A stretch of 64,000 nucleotides of DNA from JAOPZW01 sp963806015 (lineage in GTDB: Bacteria > Actinomycetota > Thermoleophilia > Solirubrobacterales > Solirubrobacteraceae). Shown here piece by piece: positions 16,324-24,403 of this stretch. The first letter of the stretch is position 1. Every line of letters starts with the position of its first letter. A program made the translations under genes and the position numbers. The notes under the pieces were generated by a model that saw nothing but the letters and a program-made list of their open reading frames with translations, did not search any database and had not been told where the DNA came from. The stretch covers positions 124,001 to 188,000 of the forward strand of contig CAWDWM010000002.1 of the NCBI GenBank assembly GCA_963806015.1. Reading direction: 5' to 3'.

Positions 16324-17286
16324 GTGCTGCAGTGGACATCGGCGTCGGAGCGACGCTTCATGCGGCTGGGCGCGCTGCCGGACGCGCGCGTGCTCGTCGC
16401 CCACCCCTACCACGGCGCGCGCCGGGCGATGCGCGCCGTCCTCGAGCCGCTGGGGTGCTCGGTCATGGACGCCGGGCGCGCCACGGAGGTGCTGGAGGTC
16501 GCGCGGCGCCGGCGGCCGCACGTGCTGCTGCTGGACGCGGCGCTGGAGCGCGACGCGGGCGCCTCGCTGGTGGGCGAGATCAAGTCCGACCCCGACCTCT
16601 TCGCCAGCGCGGTGGTGCTGGTCGGCGCCGCCGGCGATGCGGCCGACGCCCTGGCGGCGATCGAGCGCGGCGCCCATGACGTCCTCCCCGAGGGCGCGGA
16701 CGCGTTCGAGCTCGCCGCGCGCGTGCGCGCCGCCCGGCGCGGATCCGACATGCAGGAGCTCCTGCTCACCCGCGAGCGCGAGCTGGAGCGCCTGGCCTAC
16801 TACGACGAGCTCACCGCGCTGCCCAACCGGCGCTCGGTGCTGCGCCAGCTCCAGGCGCTGGTGAGCCGCGGGCGCCGCCACGGCCACGCGCTCGGCGTCC
16901 TCATGGTCGACGCCGACCACTTCAAGGCGCTCAACGACCGCCACGGCCACGCCGCCGGCGACGCCGCGCTGCGCGCCCTCGCCGACCGCCTCCGGGAGCG
17001 CCTGCGCGCGGAGGACGTGGCCGGGCGCTTCGGTGGCGAGGAGTTCGTCATCGGGTTGCCCGACGCCGGCGCGGCGGGCGCCGCCGGCGTGGCCGAGGAC
17101 GTGCGCGCGGCGGTGGCCCGGCGCCCGATCACCATCGCCGGGCACGTGCTGACGCTGACCGTGAGCGTGGGCTGGGCGACCTGGCACGGCGAGGACCTCG
17201 GACAGCTGCTGGCCCGGGCCGACAGCGCGCTCTACGAGGCCAAGGCCGCCGGACGCGATTGCGTGCGCCCGGCCGCCGCGGGCTGA
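16324..17286 (+). CDS. Receiver-GGDEF diguanylate cyclase
   Basis: The 320-residue protein has an N-terminal receiver-like domain (about 20-138) with the phospho-acceptor position Asp71 in LLLDAAL, but with weak acidic-pocket residues, so phosphorylation may be lost. A GGDEF domain (about 150-318) follows. The active-site motif is GGEEF at 237-241, and an RxxD inhibitory site is present at 228-231, so the enzyme should make cyclic di-GMP with product inhibition. The GTG start at 16324 has GGGGAGGAG upstream. It follows the ligase gene by 107 nt of relatively AT-rich sequence that probably holds its promoter. Confidence 0.9.
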   Translation: MLQWTSASERRFMRLGALPDARVLVAHPYHGARRAMRAVLEPLGCSVMDAGRATEVLEVARRRRPHVLLLDAALERDAGASLVGEIKSDPDLFASAVVLVGAAGDAADALAAIERGAHDVLPEGADAFELAARVRAARRGSDMQELLLTRERELERLAYYDELTALPNRRSVLRQLQALVSRGRRHGHALGVLMVDADHFKALNDRHGHAAGDAALRALADRLRERLRAEDVAGRFGGEEFVIGLPDAGAAGAAGVAEDVRAAVARRPITIAGHVLTLTVSVGWATWHGEDLGQLLARADSALYEAKAAGRDCVRPAAAG

Positions 17287-17344
17287 CGGTCCGCGCGCGG
17301 ACATCACGACATGACCTTCGCGCGGCGCGTCCCGTTGGGGGGGC

Positions 17345-18487
17345 ATGTCTCTCTCCTCCCGCACACTCCTGACCACCGCCGCGCTCGCCGCGGCGGTCAT
17401 CGCGCCCTCCGCGGCCCACGCCGCGGAGGGCTTCACCGCCGTCACCTCGACCGGCGAGATCGTTCAGCTGCACAGCGACTCCTCGCCCGGGCTGTCCCGC
17501 ATCCACCACATCAGCGGCCTCGCCGCCCACGAGCACATCGTCGGCCTCGACCGCGCGCCGTCGGGCGACCTGCTCGCGCTCACGTCGGCCGGCAACATCG
17601 CCTCGGTCGACCGCGACACCGGCAAGGCCACGGTGAAGTTCGCGGCGCCGGTCACGGCCGCCGTCGATGCCAACGCCCCGCTGACCTTCGCCGTCGCGCC
17701 CGACGGCGCGAGCGCGCGGATCATCACCGCCGGGCGTGACGTGACCATCAACCTGGCCAACGGGGCCGCGACGGCCGGCTCCGGCCTCGGCTTCGCCCCC
17801 GGCGACCCCAACGCCGGCGTCCAGGCCGCCCCGAGCCTCGACTACGCGGCCGACGGGCGCCTGATCGGCGTCGCCGCCGGACAGGGCGCCTACGCCGTCC
17901 AGACCGCTGCGGGTGCGCTGACGCTGCAGACCCTGGTGGCGACGCCGTTCCCGAACCTCCAGCCCGAGCGCTCGACCGTCGCCTCCGACGGCTCGGTGTG
18001 GACCGCCGCCAACCTGTCCGACAAGCCCAACCGGCCGGCCCAGTCGCGCCTCGTGCGGTACAACCCGGCGACGGGCCAGATCACCGGCCAGAGCGGCGCC
18101 TTCCTCGGCGAGCGCCTCGATGCGCTGACCGCTGACGGCCCGGTGGCCGACGACAAGACGGCGCCCAACGCGAAGTTCTCCGGGACCGTCCTGCACCGTC
18201 ACGTCAAGCGCGGCAAGTACTCCTACTGGACCGGCCTGCGGATCAAGACCAACGAGGGCGGCCAGACGCTCGCCTCGATGCGCCTCAACGGCAAGGTCGT
18301 CGGCTTCGACCTCGTGACGCTCGACGCCGCCGGCTCGGGCCGCATGGACTTCGGCGCCCGCAAGCAGGCCGCCGCCGCGCTGCGCAAGGCGGCCAAGGCC
18401 CACCGGCGCGTCGTCGTCCACATCACGGTCCACGACTGGGCCGGCAACAAGCACATCTACGACCGGCCCATGCGGCTCTCCCTCTAG
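17345..18487 (+). CDS. Secreted DUF4394-domain protein
   Basis: The 380-residue exported protein has a signal peptide (1-27, ending AHA) and a beta-propeller-like DUF4394 domain marked by IVGLDRAPSGDLLALTS and repeated VDANAPLTFAVAPDG-type strands. The last 120 residues form a second region (KTAPNAKFSGTVLHR onward) that resembles a beta-sandwich module and is rich in Lys and Arg. The function is unknown; related proteins are extracellular. It is preceded by a G-rich ribosome site and followed by a palindromic hairpin. Confidence 0.8.
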   Translation: MSLSSRTLLTTAALAAAVIAPSAAHAAEGFTAVTSTGEIVQLHSDSSPGLSRIHHISGLAAHEHIVGLDRAPSGDLLALTSAGNIASVDRDTGKATVKFAAPVTAAVDANAPLTFAVAPDGASARIITAGRDVTINLANGAATAGSGLGFAPGDPNAGVQAAPSLDYAADGRLIGVAAGQGAYAVQTAAGALTLQTLVATPFPNLQPERSTVASDGSVWTAANLSDKPNRPAQSRLVRYNPATGQITGQSGAFLGERLDALTADGPVADDKTAPNAKFSGTVLHRHVKRGKYSYWTGLRIKTNEGGQTLASMRLNGKVVGFDLVTLDAAGSGRMDFGARKQAAAALRKAAKAHRRVVVHITVHDWAGNKHIYDRPMRLSL

Positions 18488-18516
18488 CGACCCCCCAGGA
18501 CTCCTCCGACTCCGCG

Positions 18517-18538
18517 GGCCCGGCGCATGCGCCGGGCC
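18517..18538. terminator. 22-nt GC palindrome after DUF4394 gene
   Basis: GGCCCGGCGC and its complement flank a central AT, giving a perfect 22-nt palindrome 30 nt after the stop and 44 nt before the next gene. There is no T-tract; a terminator role is inferred from position. Confidence 0.5.
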
Positions 18539-18582
18539 TGCGGCCGTCCGTGGCTGCGGCGCTAGAGTCGATGGCACTCCGC

Positions 18583-18969
18583 ATGGCCAAGAAGATCTGG
18601 GTACTCGACACCGAAACGAAGGGCACCGGCGCCACCGTCGTGCCCCTCGAGAGCACGCTGCGCAAGCCGGCGCCCGTCGCCGAGCCGCTGTACGTGCCGC
18701 CCAAGCGGGTTCCGCGGACCGCGGCAGCGCCCGAGCCGCGGCGGCCACGGTCCTACCGGATCGTCGACGTCACGTCAGGCGAGGTCCTCGGCAACGACAT
18801 CGACACGCGCGCGGCGATCCGCGTGCTCGAGGGCCTGGGCAGCGTCGTCGACGCGCGGATCTACGTCTGGGACGACGCCACCGAACACTGGGTCCTGCTC
18901 ACGCTGGGCGAGCACAAGTCGCTGTGGGAGTACCGCGGGAAGCTCGCTCCGGAGCCCGCATCGCCCTAG
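18583..18969 (+). CDS. Conserved hypothetical protein (128 aa)
   Basis: The preferred start is the ATG at 18583 (MAKKIWVLDTETKGTG); an upstream GTG at 18550 would add 11 residues. The N-terminal half is Pro- and Arg-rich and probably disordered, while the C-terminal half (SYRIVDVTSGEVLGNDIDTR through WEYRGKL) looks folded. There is no membrane segment. It lies 31 nt before mreB in the same direction and may share its transcript. The function is unknown. Confidence 0.7.
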   Translation: MAKKIWVLDTETKGTGATVVPLESTLRKPAPVAEPLYVPPKRVPRTAAAPEPRRPRSYRIVDVTSGEVLGNDIDTRAAIRVLEGLGSVVDARIYVWDDATEHWVLLTLGEHKSLWEYRGKLAPEPASP

Positions 18970-19000
18970 CTCTCCGGCGCGCCTGGCACCCTTGTCACTG

Positions 19001-20017
19001 ATGGTGCTGCGGTCCGCTCGCGACATGGCAGTCGATCTGGGGACCGCCAACACGGTCGTCCACGTGCACGGCCGCGGCATCGTGCTCTCCGAGCCGTCGG
19101 TGGTGGCGATCGACGAGCGCACCGGCGACGTGGTCGCTGTCGGCGCCGACGCGCAGCGGATGATCGGGCGCACGCCGGCGCAGATCTCGGCCACGCGCCC
19201 GCTGCGCCACGGCGTGATCGCGGACTTCGAGGTCACCGAGCAGATGCTGCGCCACTTCATGCAGAAGGTCCTCGATCGTCGCCGCGCCCACCCGCGGCTC
19301 GTCGTGTGCGCGCCGTCGGGGATCACCGAGGTCGAGCGGCGGGCGGTCGAGGAGGCGGCGCTCTCCGCCGGGGCCCGGCGCGTGCAGCTCATCGAGGAGC
19401 CGATCGCCGCGGCCATCGGTGCCGGCGTGGCCATCGGCGAGCCGGTCGGGCGGATGGTCATCGACGTCGGCGGCGGGACCAGCGAGGTGGCGGTGATCTC
19501 CATGGGCGCGATCGTGCTGTCGCGCTCGGTGCGCGTCGGGGGCTATGACCTCGACGAGGCCATAGCCAACTACATCCGCAGCGCGCACGTCATCGCGATC
19601 GGCTCGCAGAGCGCGGAGGCGATCAAGCTCGCCGTCGGCTCCGCCGCGGCCCTGGAGTCCGAGCTGACCACGACGGTCCGCGGGCGCGACCTGGTGTCGG
19701 GCCTGCCGCGCGAGATCGAGCTCGACAGCGCGGAGATCCGTGCCGCGCTCGCGGGCCCGGTCTCGGAGATCATGGCCGCCGTCCAGGAGACGCTCGAGGA
19801 GACCCCGCCGGAGCTGGCGGGCGACATCGCGCGCGACGGCATCCTGCTGGCCGGCGGCGGGGCGCTGCTGCGCGGCTTCGACATGCGCGTCGAAGCCGAG
19901 ACCGAGATCCGCGCCTACCTGGCCGAGTCGCCGCTCACCTGCGTGGCGGCGGGCGCAGGGCAGGCGCTGGAAGAGCCCGACGTGCTGTGGCGCGTGTCGT
20001 CGCGGCGCCGGCGCTAG
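19001..20017 (+). CDS. mreB: MreB-like rod-shape actin homologue
   Basis: The 338-residue bacterial actin has the phosphate-1 loop AVDLGTANTVVHV, the MVIDVGGGTSEVAVIS phosphate-2 loop, an IEEPIAAAIGAG connect segment and the ILLAGGGALLRG adenosine motif, all in MreB order and spacing. It would form membrane-bound filaments guiding cell-wall synthesis. No mreC, mreD, rodA or pbp2 gene follows, so this is an isolated copy, perhaps a second paralogue. The start could be ATG 19001 or TTG 18992. Its stop is 4 nt from the convergent allophanate hydrolase stop. Confidence 0.88.
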   Translation: MVLRSARDMAVDLGTANTVVHVHGRGIVLSEPSVVAIDERTGDVVAVGADAQRMIGRTPAQISATRPLRHGVIADFEVTEQMLRHFMQKVLDRRRAHPRLVVCAPSGITEVERRAVEEAALSAGARRVQLIEEPIAAAIGAGVAIGEPVGRMVIDVGGGTSEVAVISMGAIVLSRSVRVGGYDLDEAIANYIRSAHVIAIGSQSAEAIKLAVGSAAALESELTTTVRGRDLVSGLPREIELDSAEIRAALAGPVSEIMAAVQETLEETPPELAGDIARDGILLAGGGALLRGFDMRVEAETEIRAYLAESPLTCVAAGAGQALEEPDVLWRVSSRRRR

Positions 20018-20021
20018 GCGA

Positions 20022-21794
20022 TCACGGCCTGACCCGGGCCGCGCGGTACGCACGCCAGCCACCGTGCTCGGTGATGTCGACCGCGTCGCGGACCGCGTGG
20101 GCCTCACACAGGAAGCCCTTGACCGCGCGACCGTCGGCGAGCGTGACCGTGCCGATAGCCAGCGGTGCCGCCACGCCGGCCATCAGGTGTCCCAGGGCGG
20201 CGGGCGACAGGTCATAGATCTCGACCTCGATGCCGGGCCCCGTGCCCACGGGATCGGCCACGAGCCCGGGCTTGGCCGGAACGGTGCCGGCCAGGGCGAA
20301 GAGCCGGTAGCCACGCGCGGTGCGCGTCGTCTCCCGCAGCCGCGCCCCCAGCCCCAGCAGCTCGGTGTTGAGCGGCTCTCCGGAGAGATGTGCCCCGACG
20401 ACCGCCAGGGCGATGGTGGCGGGATCGCCCGGGGCGGGCCCATCGATCGCCGGCGCCACTCCCGACCATCGCGCGGCGAGCTCCAGCACGCGGCGATCGG
20501 TGCCCGCCGGGCCATAGAAGGTGACGCCGAACGGCAGGTCGTCGTCGCGAACGGGTCCGGGGACCGCGACGGCGCAGCAGTCCAGGAGGTTGGCGAAGGT
20601 CGTATAGGTCCCGAGCGCGACGTTGCGAGCGATCGGCTCCTCGGCGATCTCGGCGTGCGTGAACACGGTCGGCACCGTGGGCAGCAGCAGGGCGTCGGCA
20701 GCCGCCCACACCGCCTGCACCGCGCGACGCAGCTCGGCGAGGCGGTGCATGGCCGTGAAGAGGTCCGCGGCGCGCGCGTCGCGCCCGGCGAGAACGATCC
20801 GCGCGACGGTGGGATCGCAGGCGTCGCCGTGTGCCTCGATGAACGCCCCCACGGCCGCGTAACGCTCGGCGACCCACGGGCCGCCGTAAAGCAGCGCGCC
20901 GGCCTCGACGAAGGGCGCCACGTCGATCTCGACGAGCTCCCACGCGAGGGCCGCCGCCAGCGCGCGCACGCGACCCCAGGCCTCGGCCGCCCCGGCATCG
21001 CCGAAGAAGTCGAGGTCCTGCGCGCGGGCCACCGCCACCCGCGGTGCGGTGCCCAGCGCTGCGCTCGGGGCCGCAGGGCGCGAGTACGGGTCCAGCGGAT
21101 CCGGGCGGCCGACGACGTCGAGCACGCGCGCCGTGTCGCCAGGATCGCGCGCGAAGATCGACACGCAATCGAGGCTGCGGCAGGCCGGCACGCAGCCGCC
21201 GGTGCTCACCAGCCCGCGCGTGGGCTTGAGGCCGACGATGCCGTTCAGCGCAGCGGGGACGCGCCCCGATCCGGCAGTGTCGGTACCCAACGCGAACGGG
21301 ACGGTGCCGTCGGCGGTGGCGACGGCCGACCCCGAGCTCGAGCCGCCGGAGATGAGCCGCGGCTCGACGACGCTCGCGCACTCGCCGTAGGGGCTGCGGG
21401 TCCCGGTGAGGCCCGTCGCGAACTGGTCGAGGTTGGTCTTGCCGATCGGGATGGCGCCGGCGTCGACCAGGTGACCGACGCTAACCGCGCTGCGCGCCGG
21501 GGTGAACGCGAACGCCGGGCAGCCCGCCGTGGTGGGCACGCCTGCGACGTCGATGTTGTCCTTCACCGCAAACGGCACGCCGCGCAGCGGCAGGTCGGCC
21601 GGCGCGCGACACAGCGCCGCGAGGCGCTCGCTCACCTGTCCCCACGGCAGCAGCGAGATCCACGTCGGACGGCCGGCAGCCTGCGCCCGCGCGTAGGCCT
21701 CCTCGACGACCTCGCGCGCGTCCAGGACGCCGTCGCGGTAGCCGGCGAGCAGCGCGGCGACGCCTGCCGGCGACGCCGCGCCCGGTGGCGTCAC
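20022..21794 (-). CDS. atzF: Allophanate hydrolase
   Basis: The 590-residue amidase-signature enzyme hydrolyses allophanate to two CO2 and two NH3. The Ser-cisSer-Lys triad is visible as Lys78 in GVPFAVKDN, the cis-Ser in ISGGSSSGSA (148-157) and Ser176 in DTAGSGR. The extra C-terminal domain (about 465-590, with GYRLFALAG and GFLCEAHAV) separates AtzF from ordinary amidases. The GTG at 21794 overlaps the stop of the NCS2 permease (GTGA), showing coupling. With the upstream biuret-hydrolase-like enzyme it forms the last two steps of biuret or ureide breakdown. Confidence 0.92.
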   Translation of the reverse strand: MTPPGAASPAGVAALLAGYRDGVLDAREVVEEAYARAQAAGRPTWISLLPWGQVSERLAALCRAPADLPLRGVPFAVKDNIDVAGVPTTAGCPAFAFTPARSAVSVGHLVDAGAIPIGKTNLDQFATGLTGTRSPYGECASVVEPRLISGGSSSGSAVATADGTVPFALGTDTAGSGRVPAALNGIVGLKPTRGLVSTGGCVPACRSLDCVSIFARDPGDTARVLDVVGRPDPLDPYSRPAAPSAALGTAPRVAVARAQDLDFFGDAGAAEAWGRVRALAAALAWELVEIDVAPFVEAGALLYGGPWVAERYAAVGAFIEAHGDACDPTVARIVLAGRDARAADLFTAMHRLAELRRAVQAVWAAADALLLPTVPTVFTHAEIAEEPIARNVALGTYTTFANLLDCCAVAVPGPVRDDDLPFGVTFYGPAGTDRRVLELAARWSGVAPAIDGPAPGDPATIALAVVGAHLSGEPLNTELLGLGARLRETTRTARGYRLFALAGTVPAKPGLVADPVGTGPGIEVEIYDLSPAALGHLMAGVAAPLAIGTVTLADGRAVKGFLCEAHAVRDAVDITEHGGWRAYRAARVRP

Positions 21795-23458
21795 ACGCCC
21801 ACCGGCGTGCCGGCCGGAGCCACGATCCCCGGCGCGGCGGCAGGCCGCGGCGGCGCCACCGGCTCGGGCAGCAGGATGCCTCGCTCGGTGGCGTCCTCCA
21901 CATCGACCGGATCGGTCTCGTCGATCTCCCGCGGCGCCACCCCGAGGGCGTGGAAGGCGAGGCACAGGACGCCGAGGAACGCGTATCCGAGTGCGATCTT
22001 GGGCGACTCGAAGAAGTGCACCTCGGCCCCGTGGATCAGCCCGATCGCGGCCAGGCATGCGCCGAAGGCCGAGTAGCCCGCCGCCCACAGGAAGCGCCGG
22101 TCGATCAGGAACACGGCGATCGCGCCGAGGACCATGCCCGCGAGGACCGCGCCCGCGCCCAGCGAGGTCAGGCCGCTGTAGACGACACCTGCGTTCTCCA
22201 GCGCGGGCTCGCCCACCTGCCGGGCCGAGGTGCCGGCGGCGGCGAGCGCGTTGTCGATCAGCCCCGAGCCCCACGCCGCGAGGTTGGGAATCGCCGCCAG
22301 GACGACCGCCGCGTAGTGGGCCTTGGGGACCGCACGGAAGGCCTGGGCCCCGATCACGAGACCGATGTAGAGCAGGATCGGGACGATCGCGGGGATCGGC
22401 AGGATCGCGCCCAGCAGCGGGAACAGCCCGACGACGCAGAGGATGAAGATGAGCACGCCGGTGGCCAGGGAGTAGCTGACGCGCCCGCCGGCGGCCTTCC
22501 AGCCCGGGTGGCCCACGTAGACCGCGGGCGGGAACGGGCTGCCCAGGCGCGAGCCGACCACGGCGCCCGTGCCGTCGGCCAGCAGGACGCTGCGCAGGTT
22601 GTAGGAGTCGCCGGCGGCGGCGGCGCTCTCGACGTTGCTCATCGCCTCGGTGAAGTTATAGATCCCGAGCGGGATGGCGGTCGCAAGCAGCGGCGAGATG
22701 CCGTCGAGCCCGTTGAGCAGCATGTCGATGTTCAGCGACGGCAGGCCGACGGCGATCTGGTCGACGGAATCGCTCACCGCCCCCGCGTCCATGAAGCCGC
22801 CTATCCAGGCGATCGCCGAGCCGACCAGCAGCGCGGCGAGGCCGACCGGGAAGTTGCCGGGCAGGCGCACGTTGCCGATGAAGCCGACGATGATGATCCC
22901 CAGGACCGGGAGGGCGATCCAGGTCGCCTGCCACATCTGGGCCGCGGGACGCATCGAGATGAAGGTCAGCGAGATGCCGGCCAGTGTCCCCAGCAGCGCG
23001 GCGCGGGGGGTGAAGCGGCGGATGAGCGGGCCCACGAAGGCGCCGATCAGGATGATCACCCCGATGATGAAGGCCCACGCCAGCCCCGCCTCCCACGCCT
23101 TGATCGGGTTCTTCGTCGCCAGGTAGGTCGGCAGCATGATCACGAAGGTGACGATGAACATGTGCGGGACGCTGGGGCCGTAGGGCATCGCCGTGACGTC
23201 GTCGCGCCCCTCCTTGGCCGCAAGCCGGCGGGCCAGCCAGAAGTAGAAGAGGTTGCCGATCAGCAGCTCGATGCCCAGGGCGGGCAGGATCACCTGAAAG
23301 GCGTCGTGCCCCGAGAGCTTGACGACGCCTGTCATGAGGCCGGCGATGACGAGGACGTTGACGAGCATGTTGATCCCGAGGCCGAAGAAGGCATTCAGGT
23401 CGCCGCGCGTCCATAGGGGCGCGGGCTTGTGCGGTACGGCGACGGCAGCAGCAGACAT
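21791..23458 (-). CDS. NCS2-type nucleobase/heterocycle permease
   Basis: The 555-residue integral membrane protein has about 12-14 hydrophobic segments and no signal peptide. Blocks such as MPYGPSVPHMFIVTFVIML and GIYNFTEAMSNVESAAAAG resemble the NCS2/AzgA uptake family for purines, pyrimidines and related heterocycles. The ATG at 23458 has AGGAG in the 8-nt gap after the biuret-hydrolase-like gene, and the stop overlaps the atzF start, so all three are one operon. The context suggests it imports the operon's nitrogen substrate. The exact ligand cannot be read from sequence. Confidence 0.85.
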   Translation of the reverse strand: MSAAAVAVPHKPAPLWTRGDLNAFFGLGINMLVNVLVIAGLMTGVVKLSGHDAFQVILPALGIELLIGNLFYFWLARRLAAKEGRDDVTAMPYGPSVPHMFIVTFVIMLPTYLATKNPIKAWEAGLAWAFIIGVIILIGAFVGPLIRRFTPRAALLGTLAGISLTFISMRPAAQMWQATWIALPVLGIIIVGFIGNVRLPGNFPVGLAALLVGSAIAWIGGFMDAGAVSDSVDQIAVGLPSLNIDMLLNGLDGISPLLATAIPLGIYNFTEAMSNVESAAAAGDSYNLRSVLLADGTGAVVGSRLGSPFPPAVYVGHPGWKAAGGRVSYSLATGVLIFILCVVGLFPLLGAILPIPAIVPILLYIGLVIGAQAFRAVPKAHYAAVVLAAIPNLAAWGSGLIDNALAAAGTSARQVGEPALENAGVVYSGLTSLGAGAVLAGMVLGAIAVFLIDRRFLWAAGYSAFGACLAAIGLIHGAEVHFFESPKIALGYAFLGVLCLAFHALGVAPREIDETDPVDVEDATERGILLPEPVAPPRPAAAPGIVAPAGTPVGV

Positions 23459-23466
23459 GCGGACTC

Positions 23467-24192
23467 CTAGGACGCGGTGACGGCGGGAGAGCAGGACGCG
23501 ACCCGCAGCGCACCGAGAGCGCCGACCAGGCCATCGGATGAGCCGACCCAGCCGAAGATGCCGCCCTGGGCGGCGATCATCTGCAGGCCGATCTCGTGGA
23601 ACTGCGGGAAGTAGGACCCGACGCAGTCCTCGGGCACGAAGCACTCGAAGCCGCGATCGTTGGCCTCGCGCACCGTCGTGTGCACGCAGACCTCGGTGGT
23701 CACGCCGGTGACGATCAGGCTCGCGATCTGCTGATTGCGAAGCAGGAGCTCGAGGTCGGTGGCGTAGAACGCGCCCTTGCCCGGTTTGTCGAGGACGACC
23801 TCGCCCTCGATCGGGGCGAGCTCGTGGACGATGTCGTGGCCCTCCTCACCGCGCACGAGAATCCGTCCGCGCGGCCCCGGACTGCCGATCGTCGTCTCGC
23901 CCGCTCCCCGCAGGAGCTTGGTCGGCGGGCAGTCGGTCAGGTCGGGGCGATGACCCTCACGGGTGTGGATGACCATGAGCCCGGCCCCGCGCGCCGCCTC
24001 GAGGACGCCGGCCAGCGGCGCGACGACGCGGGCGAGCAGGCCGACGTCGTTGCCGAGCATCTCGCCGAAGCCACCCGGCTCCAGGAAGTCGCGCTGCATG
24101 TCGATGACCACGAGCGCAGTGGTCGTCGGGTCGAACGTGAACGGATATGGGCGGGCGGGCACGCTGAGCGCGCCTCGCGGGGCGGGTGCCAT
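23467..24192 (-). CDS. Biuret amidohydrolase-like cysteine hydrolase
   Basis: The 241-residue isochorismatase-superfamily hydrolase has the catalytic triad Asp31 (VIDMQRDF), Lys136 (LDKPGKGAF) and Cys169 (TTEVCVHTT). HTREGHRPDL at 76-85, the PRGRILVRGE segment and REANDRGFECFVPEDC closely resemble the Rhizobium biuret hydrolase BiuH as I remember it. The reaction would give allophanate and ammonia, feeding the AtzF two genes downstream. The ATG at 24192 has GGGGAG upstream, and a GntR-type operator candidate lies 23-34 nt upstream. Ureidoacrylate or another carbamoyl amide is an alternative substrate. Confidence 0.82.
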   Translation of the reverse strand: MAPAPRGALSVPARPYPFTFDPTTTALVVIDMQRDFLEPGGFGEMLGNDVGLLARVVAPLAGVLEAARGAGLMVIHTREGHRPDLTDCPPTKLLRGAGETTIGSPGPRGRILVRGEEGHDIVHELAPIEGEVVLDKPGKGAFYATDLELLLRNQQIASLIVTGVTTEVCVHTTVREANDRGFECFVPEDCVGSYFPQFHEIGLQMIAAQGGIFGWVGSSDGLVGALGALRVASCSPAVTAS

Positions 24193-24214
24193 GAGCTCCC
24201 CTCGCGAAACCTAC

Positions 24215-24226
24215 GTTGTATGCAAT
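24215..24226. promoter_or_regulatory. GntR/FCD-type operator candidate upstream of the biuret hydrolase gene
   Basis: GTTGTATGCAAT differs at two positions from the ATTGTATACAAT palindrome commonly bound by FCD-type GntR regulators. It lies in the 211-nt divergent intergenic region, just before the hydrolase start. A GntR/FCD gene is encoded 1.5 kb away in the same locus. Confidence 0.45.
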
Positions 24227-24403
24227 GCGGCCCAGAAGTGGTCCGCACTGGCGTCACGCTAGGGCGAGAGAGCGACCGACCGCATGGGACCGAATGACGG
24301 AATCGACCTGGACCGAGTGGACGAAAGGCCCGTAGCGGTCGAACTTTTTGGGACCTACGGTCCAATGCGCCACTGGCTCGACCGCTGAGATCATCGCGGG
24401 ACT

